Of a DNA stretch of 64,000 nucleotides, positions 23,882 through 32,182 are shown piece after piece. This DNA comes from Geothrix sp. SG200 (GTDB lineage: Bacteria; Acidobacteriota; Holophagae; Holophagales; Holophagaceae), in the NCBI RefSeq assembly GCF_022808935.1, contig NZ_JAKZFR010000001.1, positions 310,001-374,000 on the forward strand, given 5' to 3'. Position numbers and translations under genes: made by a program. A model generated the notes under the pieces. That model searched no databases. It was given only the letters and a program-made list of their open reading frames with translations, and was not told the origin of the DNA. The number at the start of each line of letters is the position of its first letter. The stretch's first letter is position 1.

Positions 23882-25975
23882 ATGGTCCCCAAGCCGCCCA
23901 AGCGCCACCCCGAGCTGACCCGACTCTACGTGGCGGTGGGGCTGGGCGTTCTGATCGTCATGATCATCCTCAGCTACAAGGCCGTGGGGAACCGCGTGGC
24001 GGAGGGCGGGCTGGACGCGCCCTCGCGCTGGGCCCTCATCGCCCTGGGCCTGGCCAACGTGCTGGCCATCGGGACCCTGCTCTTCATCGTGGCCCGCAGC
24101 CTGGCCAAGCTCTACTTCGAGCGCAAGAGCGGCATCCTGGGCTCCCGGCTGCGCACCCGCATGGTGCTGACCCTCTTCATCGTGGGCATCGTGCCCAGCC
24201 TGATCCTCTTCCTGGTGGGCCGGAACTTCATCAACAAGAACGTGGAGCGCTGGTTCAGCCCCGAGACGGAGGTGGCCATCCGCGACGGGCAGAAGGTGGC
24301 CGGCGATCTCCGCGCCGCCGCCGAGGCCCGCCTGGTCTTCGGCGCGGGCCGCCTGCTGGAGTCCCCCTCGGCAGAGGCGCCCGCCCTCCGCGCGGCGACC
24401 AACCTCGACCTGGTGGCCTTTCTAGGGCCCCGGGCCGGCGAAGGCGTGAAGGGCGGCGAGGGCGGCGTGAAGGCCATGGACCTGCGCGAGGGCCTCGAGC
24501 CGCCGGACCTGGCCGGCCTGGGGGCCGAGGGTGGGCGGGAGACCCGCGAGGGCCTCTGGCTGCTGCGCACCGTACCCCGGGGCGACGGAACCTGGGCCGT
24601 GGGCATCCTGATGCCGCGGGAGACCCTCGAGCGGGTGCTGGCCCTGGAGCAGCGCTACCGGGAGAGCCAGCAGATCCGGGCCGCCCGCGCCACGCTCCAG
24701 ACCCTGCCCCAGAGCACGTTCCTCTTCCTCACCCTGCTCACCCTCTTCTTCGCGGTGTGGTCGGGCCTGGCGCTGGCCAAGTCCCTGAGCGAGCCCATCC
24801 GCGCCCTGGCCAAGGCCGCCCAGCGCGTGGGCAGCGGGGACCTGGAGGTGCAGATCCCGGAGATGGGCGAGGACGAGCTGGCCTTCCTGGCCCGCACCTT
24901 CAACGCCATGATCCGCGACCTCAAGGCCAGCCGAGCCGCCATCGAGGCCCAGGCCAGCCGCCTGGAGCAGCAGCGGGCCTACCTGGGCCAGATCCTGGCG
25001 GCCCTGCCCGTGGGCGTCATGAGCTGGCGGGCGGACGGCGAGCTGCGCACCTTCAACGCCGCGGCCAAGACCTGGATGGGCCTGGAAGCCTTCGATCCCT
25101 CCGAGGAGAGCTGGGGTTCCGTGGCGGCCCTGCCGCGGCTGGGCCGCCTGCCCGAGCTGCTGGCGGCGGTCCGCGAATCCGGCCGCGGCGTGCAGGAGGA
25201 GCTGCGCCTCGGCGGCGAAGGCGAGGGCCGCCCCGTGCGCGCCATCCTCGAGCCGCTGGAGGGCGGCGGCGTCCTGGCCGTGCTGGAGGACCTCTCCCTC
25301 CTGGCCCAGGCCGAGAAGCGCGCGGCCTGGCAGGAGGTGGCCCGGCGCATGGCCCACGAGGTGAAGAACCCGCTCACGCCCATCCAGCTCACGGCCCAGC
25401 GGCTGCTGCGGCGCACCCGCGAAGGGCGCCTGGATCCCGAGGCCGTGCAGGAAGGCGCGGAGACCATCCTGGCGGAGGTCGCCAGCCTCTCGCGCCTGGT
25501 GGACAGCTTCAGCCGCTTCGCCCGCCTGCCCTCGCCCCAGTTCGCGCCCTGCGATCCGGCGGAGCTGCTGCGCCAGGTGCTGGCCCTCTACGAGCCCAAC
25601 CAGCCGGGCATCCGATGGACCCTGACCTTCCCTCAGGGCCCCCGGGAGGCCTTCTGGGACGGGGACATGGTGAAGCGGGCCCTCATCAACCTGGTGGACA
25701 ACGCCGTGGCCGCCGTGGAGGGCCATGGCCACGTCTCCATGTCGCTCACGGATACGGACGGGCGGCTGCGCTTCGACGTGGAGGACGACGGGGCCGGCGT
25801 GGCCGAGGCGGAGCGGGACCGGCTCTTCGAGCCCTACTTCTCCACCAAGTGGAAGGGCACGGGCCTGGGCCTGGCCATCGTGCGCCGCATCGCCCACGAC
25901 CACGGCGGCGACGCCTGGTACGAGCCCCTGGCCCGGGGCAGCCGCTTCAGCCTGGCCCTGCCGCCCCAGCTCTGA
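23882..25975 (+). CDS. NtrY-like sensor histidine kinase
   Basis: This 697-residue inner-membrane kinase has two N-terminal spans (about 12-35 and 48-70) and a third at about 95-117. An extracytoplasmic region follows, then a fourth span (about 277-300), a HAMP domain (SLSEPIRALAKAAQRVGSGDLEVQI) and a PAS-like domain with QQRAYLGQILAALPVGVMSW. The HisKA motif ARRMAHEVKNPLTPIQLTAQRL carries His492. The ATPase domain shows NLVDNAVAAVE, VEDDGAGV and TGLGLAIVRRIAHDHGG. The layout and motifs match NtrY. No response regulator is adjacent; an NtrX-like regulator is at 44607-45986. Confidence 0.9.
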   Translation: MVPKPPKRHPELTRLYVAVGLGVLIVMIILSYKAVGNRVAEGGLDAPSRWALIALGLANVLAIGTLLFIVARSLAKLYFERKSGILGSRLRTRMVLTLFIVGIVPSLILFLVGRNFINKNVERWFSPETEVAIRDGQKVAGDLRAAAEARLVFGAGRLLESPSAEAPALRAATNLDLVAFLGPRAGEGVKGGEGGVKAMDLREGLEPPDLAGLGAEGGRETREGLWLLRTVPRGDGTWAVGILMPRETLERVLALEQRYRESQQIRAARATLQTLPQSTFLFLTLLTLFFAVWSGLALAKSLSEPIRALAKAAQRVGSGDLEVQIPEMGEDELAFLARTFNAMIRDLKASRAAIEAQASRLEQQRAYLGQILAALPVGVMSWRADGELRTFNAAAKTWMGLEAFDPSEESWGSVAALPRLGRLPELLAAVRESGRGVQEELRLGGEGEGRPVRAILEPLEGGGVLAVLEDLSLLAQAEKRAAWQEVARRMAHEVKNPLTPIQLTAQRLLRRTREGRLDPEAVQEGAETILAEVASLSRLVDSFSRFARLPSPQFAPCDPAELLRQVLALYEPNQPGIRWTLTFPQGPREAFWDGDMVKRALINLVDNAVAAVEGHGHVSMSLTDTDGRLRFDVEDDGAGVAEAERDRLFEPYFSTKWKGTGLGLAIVRRIAHDHGGDAWYEPLARGSRFSLALPPQL

Positions 25976-26005
25976 TCCTCCGGCCCTGGAGGCGGTCCCG
26001 CCGGG

Positions 26006-26098
26006 TCAGGTGGTCCGTCGGCGCCGGCGGCGCAGCCAGAGCCCCACGGGGCCGATCACCAGCCAGGCCAGCACGACCATCTTGAACAGGGGGGACAC
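26006..26098 (-). CDS. Possible 30-residue membrane miniprotein
   Basis: A short reading frame with a GTG start at 26098 and GGAG seven bases upstream encodes a peptide with one hydrophobic span (KMVVLAWLVIGPVGLWL) followed by six consecutive arginines. It occupies the gap between two genes on the opposite strand. The span-then-positive-tail layout is typical of real small membrane proteins, but there is no homology support. Confidence 0.3.
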   Translation of the reverse strand: MSPLFKMVVLAWLVIGPVGLWLRRRRRRTT

Positions 26099-26162
26099 CA
26101 AAGGCTCCGAACCGGGGGGAACCCCCCGACCAGCCTCTCACGGCGGGGGCTATGCTGGCTGG

Positions 26163-27113
26163 ATGGCGCATGAACTGGCTGGATCGGCGGGAACCTGCCT
26201 CATCGCGGGCTGCGGCTACACGGGAACACGCCTGGCCCGGCGCCTGTCCGGGCATCTGGTCGGCCAGGGCCCAGTGCTGGCCCTGGTGCGGTCGGCGGCG
26301 GCCGCGGCCGGGCTGGCCCGCGAGGGCATCCGGGCCGTCCCGGCGGATTTCGACGGGACCGCGGCGTTCCCGGTTCCGGAGGACCTCTCGGCCGTGGTCT
26401 ACCTGGCCCCACCGGCCGGACCGGACGGCGAGGACGGGCGGTTCCGGCGCTTCCTGGCGGTCCTTGGCCCGGCCCGGCCCCGGGTGCTCGTGTACGTGAG
26501 CACCACCGGCGTGTACGGAGACACGGGCGGCGCGGCGGTGGACGAGTCCGCCCCGCCGGCGCCTGCGGATGACCGCGCGCGCCAGCGGCTGCACGCGGAA
26601 GGCCAGGCCCGGCGCTGGTGCGAGGCGCGGGAGGCCCGCTGGGTGATCCTGCGCGTGGCGGCCATCTACGGGCCCGATCGCCTGCCCCTGGACCGACTGC
26701 GCCGCGGCGAGCCGGTGCTCCGGGCCGAGGACTCGGGCCCGGGCAACCGCATCCACGTGGACGACCTGGTGGCGGCCTGCCTGGCGGCCCTGGCGCGACC
26801 GGTGGCGGGCGTGGTCAACGTGGCGGACGGCTGCTCCGAGAGCATGGCCGCCTTCACGGCGCGGGTGGCGGTCCTGGCGGGCCTGCCCGCCCCCCGGGAA
26901 GTCACCTGGGCGGAAGCCCAGGGCGCCCTGAGCCCGGGCCTCCTGGCATTCCTGCGGGAGTCCCGGCGGGTGCTCAATCCGCGCCTGGTGCGCGACCTGG
27001 GCGTGACGCCCCGCGGGCCGGAGGCCGGCATCCGGGACAGCCTGGAGGAGATGGGGCTGCTGGGCGGGAGGCCGCGAGGACAAAAGGCAACTGCGGAACG
27101 CGAAGGGCGCTAA
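26163..27113 (+). CDS. NAD-dependent epimerase/dehydratase-like (extended SDR) protein
   Basis: This 316-residue protein belongs to the atypical extended SDR group related to YeeZ. It has an N-terminal Rossmann motif LIAGCGYTGTRLARRL, YVSTTGVYGDTGG, and VNVADGCSESMAAF in the substrate-binding half. There is no clear YxxxK pair at the usual place, so catalytic activity is uncertain. The ATG at 26163 lacks a strong ribosome-binding site. The last residues (GQKATAEREGR) and the stop codon appear to be encoded by the flank of repeat element 3. Confidence 0.8.
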   Translation: MAHELAGSAGTCLIAGCGYTGTRLARRLSGHLVGQGPVLALVRSAAAAAGLAREGIRAVPADFDGTAAFPVPEDLSAVVYLAPPAGPDGEDGRFRRFLAVLGPARPRVLVYVSTTGVYGDTGGAAVDESAPPAPADDRARQRLHAEGQARRWCEAREARWVILRVAAIYGPDRLPLDRLRRGEPVLRAEDSGPGNRIHVDDLVAACLAALARPVAGVVNVADGCSESMAAFTARVAVLAGLPAPREVTWAEAQGALSPGLLAFLRESRRVLNPRLVRDLGVTPRGPEAGIRDSLEEMGLLGGRPRGQKATAEREGR

Positions 27114-27507
27114 GAAAGGCGCGAAGAAAAGCGCGAAGGCTGAAAGGGGTGTCCTTCCTGGTTATCGGCCTGACTCAGCCAAAAGCGCTAGCAACCGCGA
27201 ATGACGCGAAAGGGCGCGAAACGCAACGGAGTTCGGCCGCCTGGGCCTTCGGCCCCCAATCGCGCCATGCGCGATTGGCCACACGCGGGGCGGGATTGCC
27301 GGCTCCTGGAGGCCGCCGGGCCCGCCCCGCGTGTGGAGGCGGAAGCAAGGCCGTGCGCCGTTCGGGCGCCCGCAGGGCGATTCGCGTCTTTCGCGGTTCG
27401 ATCATTCCAGGCGGAAGCAAGCCGATGGCCAGGATGTCCTTTTTTGACTAAGCATCCATTCGCGGTCTTCGCGCGGTTCTTCGCGCGCTTCGCGTTCCGC
27501 CTTTTCT
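27114..27507. repeat. Intergenic inverted-repeat element 3, homologous to element 2
   Basis: This 394-base gap between convergent genes is filled by a repeat. The 206-bp core at 27193-27398 is bounded by AACCGCGAATGACGCGAA (27193-27210) and its complement with one mismatch (27381-27398). It is clearly homologous along its length to the core at 3655-3860. An outer shell of different sequence, built from GCGAAG-type units, pairs GCGCGAAGAA at 27119-27128 with 27477-27486. I see no gene. Confidence 0.85.
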
Positions 27508-28032
27508 TCAGTAGCGAAGCACGCTGAAGACGGGCAGCCCCTCGACCTTCTCGCGGCCGGGCAGGGAGGTCAGTTCGATGAAGACCGTGAGGGCCACGGG
27601 CTGGGCGCCGGTGCGGTTCACGAGGCGCTGGGCGGCGGCGGCGGTGCCGCCCGTGGCCATGACGTCGTCCACGATGAGCACCCGGTCGCCGGGGCCGAAG
27701 GCATCCTTGTGGATCTCCAGGGCATCGCTGCCGTACTCGAGGCCGTAGGCCTCCTTGTGGGTGGGCATGGGCAGCTTGCCGGGCTTGCGGGCGGGCACGA
27801 AGCCCACGCCCAGCTTCTGGGCCAGGGCGCTGCCGAAGATGAAGCCCCGGGATTCCAGGCCCAGCACGTGGGTGGGCTGGAGGGTGAGCACGGGCTGGGA
27901 CATGGCCTCCACGGCCTCGCCGAACGCCTCGGCGTGCGACAGCAGGGGCGTGATGTCCCGGAAGAGGATTCCGGCTTTCGGAAAGTCCGGAACATCGCGG
28001 ACGAAGGCGGTGAGGGGAGTCGTGAGGGTCAT
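27508..28032 (-). CDS. apt: Adenine phosphoribosyltransferase
   Basis: This 174-residue purine-salvage enzyme makes AMP from adenine and PRPP. It has the Apt N-terminus VRDVPDFPKAGILFRDITPLLS, GLESRGFIFGSALAQKLGVGFVPARKPGKLP, and the PRPP-binding loop VLIVDDVMATGGTAAAA. The ATG at 28032 has AGGTAG upstream. The stop codon abuts the outer shell of repeat element 3. It is last in an apparent surE-acylphosphatase-apt operon, with only 2 bases to the preceding gene. Confidence 0.97.
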   Translation of the reverse strand: MTLTTPLTAFVRDVPDFPKAGILFRDITPLLSHAEAFGEAVEAMSQPVLTLQPTHVLGLESRGFIFGSALAQKLGVGFVPARKPGKLPMPTHKEAYGLEYGSDALEIHKDAFGPGDRVLIVDDVMATGGTAAAAQRLVNRTGAQPVALTVFIELTSLPGREKVEGLPVFSVLRY

Positions 28033-28034
28033 GG

Positions 28035-28307
28035 CTACCTGATGATCTGGAAAGGAAGGGGAAGCGAGGATCGCACATCCAGGGCCTCCCAGTCCAGCCG
28101 CCCCACGGCCGCGAAGGCCGGGCCTTCCGCCAGGCGGGCGCGGAAGGCCGCCAGGGCGGTGTCGGGGCCTTCCACTTCGCCGCTCACCGATCCATCCAGC
28201 TCATTGCGCACCCAGCCTGCGAGGTCGAGCGCCCGGGCCTCCCGCTCGGCGAAGCGGCGGTAGCCCACGCCCTGGACGGCGCCATGGACGCGGAAGCGGA
28301 AGGGCAT
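28035..28307 (-). CDS. Acylphosphatase
   Basis: This 90-residue protein hydrolyses acylphosphates. The signature RFRVHGAVQGVGYRRFAEREA contains the catalytic arginine (Arg in GVGYRRF), and GWVRNELDGSVSGEVEGP contains the conserved asparagine. The length equals the family norm. It sits between surE and apt, with 3-base and 2-base gaps, so the three are probably cotranscribed. Confidence 0.95.
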   Translation of the reverse strand: MPFRFRVHGAVQGVGYRRFAEREARALDLAGWVRNELDGSVSGEVEGPDTALAAFRARLAEGPAFAAVGRLDWEALDVRSSLPLPFQIIR

Positions 28308-28310
28308 GGG

Positions 28311-29072
28311 CTACGCTCCCGTTGGCCCGTTGAAGGCCGAGTCGAAGTCGGCCTGCCGCGCCAGGGTCTCGGGGCAGCCCAGGTCGAGCCGCAGGGGCGT
28401 GACGCTGGCGAAGCCCTCGAACACGGCTTCGGCGTCGCTGCCGGGGGCCTTGGCGTAGGTGGGGCCCGCGTCGCCGCCGATCCAGAAGTAGGGGGTGTTC
28501 CGGGGATCCGCCCGGCGCTCCACCAGGTCGTGGTAGGCGCGGCTGTCCTGGCCCGTGAGGCGGAAGCCCTGGGGCTCGCCCTTGGGGAAGTTCACGTTCC
28601 AGATGCGGTTGGCCGGCAGGTCCATGGTTTCCCAGCGCTCGAGGAAGCGGCCGATCCAGGGCTCCGCCTGCTCCAGGGAGCCCCGGGGATCGATGGAGAA
28701 GGCCGCGGCGCGCGCGCCCTGGAGGCGGCCTTCGAAGGCCGCGCCCACGGTGCCGGAATAGAACACGTCCTCGCCCAGGTTGAAGCCGTGGTTGATGCCG
28801 GAGAGCACCCAGTCCGGGCGGCGGTCCAGCACCTCGCAGACGCCCAGCAGCACGCAGTCCACGGGGGTGCCGTCGCAGGCGTGGCGGTCGGGGCCGATCT
28901 CGTGCAGGCGGAGGATGTTGTGCAGGCTCAAGGCCGAGGAGATGGCCGAGCGGTTGCGGTCGGGGGCCACGGTGACCACCCGGCCGAAGCGGGACGCCAC
29001 TCGGGCCAGGACCGCCAGCCCCGGGGCCCAGAGGCCATCGTCGTTGGTGAGCAGGATCAGGCGTTCAGACAT
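28311..29072 (-). CDS. surE: 5'/3'-nucleotidase SurE
   Basis: This 253-residue metal-dependent nucleotidase has the SurE signature ILLTNDDGLWAPGLAVL with the metal-binding Asp pair, VVTVAPDRNRSAISSALSL, GTPVDCVLLGV, and VLSGINHGFNLGEDVFYSGTVGAAFEG. It dephosphorylates nucleoside monophosphates. It is first in the cluster with acylphosphatase and apt, which fits a nucleotide-salvage unit. Confidence 0.96.
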   Translation of the reverse strand: MSERLILLTNDDGLWAPGLAVLARVASRFGRVVTVAPDRNRSAISSALSLHNILRLHEIGPDRHACDGTPVDCVLLGVCEVLDRRPDWVLSGINHGFNLGEDVFYSGTVGAAFEGRLQGARAAAFSIDPRGSLEQAEPWIGRFLERWETMDLPANRIWNVNFPKGEPQGFRLTGQDSRAYHDLVERRADPRNTPYFWIGGDAGPTYAKAPGSDAEAVFEGFASVTPLRLDLGCPETLARQADFDSAFNGPTGA

Positions 29073-29101
29073 GGAACCAGTGTACCCGCCGGGCGGGGGC
29101 G

Positions 29102-30235
29102 TCAGTCCTGGGCCAGGTATTTGTAGAAGTCCCGGTCCGAGCCGAGGATGTGCCCCTTGACCAGGTCGAGGGCCAGGAACCCGAGGATGGCCGGAAGGTC
29201 CGTGCTGTCGCCTCCCATCTGCTGCTGGAGGACCTTGGCCTTGGCGAGGAGGCGGCCGTGCTCCTGGGCGTGGGCGGTGAATTTCGGATACCCCACCCGG
29301 ATCAGGATGGCCTCCTCGTCGTGGAAATGCTGGGCCACGTGGGCGATGAGGAGCTGCATGTGGAGCTTGGTCTCCTCGGGATACCGGCCCTGGTTGATGG
29401 AGGCCAGGAGGGCGTTGGAGAGGCGGTAGAGCTCCTGGTGCTGGTGGTCGATCAGGGCCTCGCCGCAGGCCAGGGCCGGGTCCCAGACGAGGGCCAGGAA
29501 CGATGGCCGGTCTTCCCCGGCGGCCACGCCCACCTCCAGGGAGGCCTCGGTCTGGTTCCGGCCCCGGGCCTTGGCCCGGTAGAGGGCCTCGTCGGCGCGG
29601 CGGATCCAGCCTTCCAGGGGTTCCTTCTCCTGGCGCTGGGCCACGCCCAGGCTGATGGTCACCACGCCGACCTGCGGGGTGACGCGGGCCTCCACGGCCT
29701 GGCGGATCTTCTCGGCCAGGATGGTGGCCCCCGCCAGGGTGGTGGCCGGGCAGAGCGCGATGAACTCCTCGCCGCCCCAGCGGGCCAGCGCGTCCGAGGC
29801 GCGCAGCTGGCCGCGGACGGCCTCCGTGACGGACCTGAGCACCTCATCGCCCACTTCGTGGCCGAAGGAGTCGTTCACGCGCTTGAAGTGGTCCAGGTCG
29901 TACAGGATGAGGCTGATGGGCGCATCGCCGCGGCCGGCCGCGGCGATGAGCTGGGCGGCGCCGTCCTCGAGCCAGCGGCGGTTCCAGGTTCCGGTGAGGC
30001 GATCCGTGGCGGCCGTGCGTTCCAGCTGGTCCAGCGCCCGCCGAAGCTCGGCGTTCGCCCGTTCGCTGGCCTCCCGGGCCCGGGCCAGGGCCTCCAGCTG
30101 GTGCTGGCAGTCGGGATCGACGGGACCCCCCGCCCGGGGCCGCCGCCGGTACCACAGGCCCGCCACCAGGGCGCCCAGCACCCCGGAGAGGAGGGAGGCG
30201 AGGAGGACCAGGAAGATGGACAGTGCCAGGGGCAT
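29102..30235 (-). CDS. Membrane diguanylate cyclase fused to a bacteriohemerythrin domain
   Basis: The protein has 377 residues. An N-terminal span (about 5-29) is followed by a short coiled coil, a GGDEF domain (about 80-235) and a C-terminal hemerythrin domain (about 250-377). The cyclase has the active-site motif WGGEEF and an RASD inhibitory-site motif just upstream, so it should be active and product-inhibited. The hemerythrin diiron ligands are visible: DHQHQE, HFHDE, HAQEH and HILGSD. It probably links oxygen or redox state to c-di-GMP. It is divergent from the sigma-factor gene at 30357. Confidence 0.93.
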   Translation of the reverse strand: MPLALSIFLVLLASLLSGVLGALVAGLWYRRRPRAGGPVDPDCQHQLEALARAREASERANAELRRALDQLERTAATDRLTGTWNRRWLEDGAAQLIAAAGRGDAPISLILYDLDHFKRVNDSFGHEVGDEVLRSVTEAVRGQLRASDALARWGGEEFIALCPATTLAGATILAEKIRQAVEARVTPQVGVVTISLGVAQRQEKEPLEGWIRRADEALYRAKARGRNQTEASLEVGVAAGEDRPSFLALVWDPALACGEALIDHQHQELYRLSNALLASINQGRYPEETKLHMQLLIAHVAQHFHDEEAILIRVGYPKFTAHAQEHGRLLAKAKVLQQQMGGDSTDLPAILGFLALDLVKGHILGSDRDFYKYLAQD

Positions 30236-30356
30236 GGGGTTCTCGGCGTGAGGTGGGACGGGCCATGCTTAGATTAGGACCAGCGCGTATTCTATCTTGC
30301 CGGCCAATCAGTCTTGGCAGTTTTCCTGCCAGGATGGAGCGCGCCCCATCCCCGCC

Positions 30357-30944
30357 ATGGATCCCGACCTCCCGATGACTTCCGCCCTCCCGATCCCCGA
30401 CGGGGAGGCGGGGGACGCGGCGGTGCCGGGGCGGTCTGAGGTCCTGGCCCGCCTCCGTGAAAGGATCGTCGCCTTCGCGGCATCCCGGGGTGCAGGCGCC
30501 CATGCGGAGGACCTGGCGCAGGAGGTGCTGGTGCTCATCCACACGAAGTACGGCCATCTGGAGCGGGCGGAGGACCTGGTCCCCCTGGCCTTCCAGATCC
30601 TGCGCTTCAAGCTGGGGGCCCACTTCCGCAAGGCGGCCCGCCGGGGCGAGTTCGACGCCGTGGACGTGGATACCTTCCCGCCCGCCTCGGACGCGCCGGA
30701 TCCCGCGGCCATGCTGGAGCGGAAGGAGCTGCTCACCCGTCTCATGGGCGGCATCGCCAGCCTCGGCGAGCGCTGCCGCGAGCTGTTCCGGCTGAAGCTG
30801 GAGGGGCGCAGCTTCCCCGAGATTCAGGGCCTGCTGGGCGCCGCCACGCTCAACACCGTCTACACCTGGGACCACCGCTGCCGGAAGCAGCTGCTCGAAG
30901 CCCTGGGCGGCCGGTGGGAAGGGCCGGGAAGGGGGGCGTCATGA
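30357..30944 (+). CDS. Sigma-70 family RNA polymerase sigma factor
   Basis: The product has about 195 residues. Region 2 is recognisable in GAGAHAEDLAQEVLVLIHTKYGHLE and FQILRFKLGAHFRKAARR. Region 4 is in GERCRELFRLKLEGRSFPEIQGLLGAATLNTVYTWDHRCRKQLLEAL. It resembles sigma factors that partner with large, low-complexity anti-sigma proteins. The start is uncertain: ATG at 30357 is preferred, with ATG at 30375 as the alternative. The stop overlaps the next start by ATGA. Confidence 0.85.
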   Translation: MDPDLPMTSALPIPDGEAGDAAVPGRSEVLARLRERIVAFAASRGAGAHAEDLAQEVLVLIHTKYGHLERAEDLVPLAFQILRFKLGAHFRKAARRGEFDAVDVDTFPPASDAPDPAAMLERKELLTRLMGGIASLGERCRELFRLKLEGRSFPEIQGLLGAATLNTVYTWDHRCRKQLLEALGGRWEGPGRGAS

Positions 30945-32116
30945 AGCGCGCCACGGCCGAGAAGCTCCTGGGCGGGTACGCCACCGGCACCCTCACCGCC
31001 GAGGAGCGCCGCACCCTGTTCGAGGCCGCCCTGGCGCACCAGGACCTCTTCGACGCCCTGGCCGACGAGGAGGCCCTGCGGGAGCTGCTGGCGGATCCCG
31101 CCGCGCGGGCCCAGGTGCTCGCCGCCCTCGCGGCCCCGAACCCGGCCCGGAATCCAGCTTCGGCGAAGGTCGTGCCCTTCTGGCGGCGGCCCGGCGTGCT
31201 CGGCACGGCGGCCGGGGTGCTGATGGCCTCCCTGGCGGGCCTGACCTGGCTGCGGAACCCCCAGACCCCACCTCCGGCCCAGCAGGCGCCGACCCCGGCC
31301 CAGCAGGCGCCACCTTCGGTTCGGCAGGCGCCCGCGAGCCCGAAGGCCCTGTCCTTCGAGGCTGCTCCGGAGGCGCCCGCGGAACCGGCCGCTGGATCCA
31401 GGCTCGAGCGACGCGCCCCGGCCCAGACCCCGCCAAACCCCCAGAAAGCTCCCGCGCAGGAGGCCGCGCCCCCGCCGGCCGCCGGCATCTCCGCCGGCAT
31501 CTCCTCCGCCTCCGCCTCCGCGCCCGCGGCCCCGCCGCCCCCACCCGTGCCTGTACCGGTGCCGGTGCCAGTACCAGTGCCGGTAGCCGCACCTGCCCCA
31601 CGGCCGGTCCCGGTGGTCCAGGACCGTGCCCAGGGGGCGGTCGCGGCCCCGCCGGATCGCCTGGCTCCGCAGGATCGCCTTGCTCCGCAGGCGGTGACGG
31701 AGGCCCTGTCCGCCGCGCCCCAGGCTCCGAACCTGGCTCGGGCCAAAGCCGCGAAGCTGGCCAAGGCCGAGGGCTGGTCCAGCGGAGCCACGGCCCTGGC
31801 GGTTCCCACCTGGACCCTCACACCCCAGGCGGACGGTACCACCCTGGTGACCGTGACCGCTCCGCCGCAGACGCAGGTGTGGCTCCTCAGGCGCGGGGGC
31901 GGGGGTGTGGAAGTCCTCCAGGATCGCGCCGTGGCGCTCCAGGAAGTCCGGGAGGCGCAGCGCCGCTACCTGGTGCGCCTGAAGGCGGGGGATGCCCTGG
32001 ACCTCTACGCGCTGGCCCATCCGGTCGCGGACCCCGCGAAGCTGCCGGAAGCCGGCCCCCTGGCGGGTTTCCGGGCGCGGATCTTCCCCTCCGAGAAAAA
32101 AGATCCGGATCGGTGA
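30941..32116 (+). CDS. Probable anti-sigma factor with Pro/Ala-rich linker
   Basis: This 391-residue protein starts with a helical zf-HC2-like anti-sigma region (KRATAEKLLGGYATGTLTAEERRTLFEAALAHQDLFDALADEEALRELL) but lacks its cysteine/histidine ligands. A membrane span lies at about 87-105. A long Pro/Ala/Gln-rich segment follows, including a run of seven PV dipeptides, then a C-terminal folded region with LTPQADGTTLVTVTAPPQTQVWLLRR. The ATG overlaps the sigma stop codon, so the pair is translationally coupled. The anti-sigma role is inferred from that arrangement. Confidence 0.78.
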   Translation: MKRATAEKLLGGYATGTLTAEERRTLFEAALAHQDLFDALADEEALRELLADPAARAQVLAALAAPNPARNPASAKVVPFWRRPGVLGTAAGVLMASLAGLTWLRNPQTPPPAQQAPTPAQQAPPSVRQAPASPKALSFEAAPEAPAEPAAGSRLERRAPAQTPPNPQKAPAQEAAPPPAAGISAGISSASASAPAAPPPPPVPVPVPVPVPVPVAAPAPRPVPVVQDRAQGAVAAPPDRLAPQDRLAPQAVTEALSAAPQAPNLARAKAAKLAKAEGWSSGATALAVPTWTLTPQADGTTLVTVTAPPQTQVWLLRRGGGGVEVLQDRAVALQEVREAQRRYLVRLKAGDALDLYALAHPVADPAKLPEAGPLAGFRARIFPSEKKDPDR

Positions 32117-32182
32117 AAGGGACCTGGGGGCGGCGGCATTCCCTCCTGAACCGCGCCGACGCGCGGTCACCGGGAGGATCCC

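Noticed and set aside
31540-31590. CRISPR-like or microsatellite array in the anti-sigma gene
   Set aside because: It is an in-frame Pro-Val codon repeat in a coding sequence, not spacer-repeat DNA.
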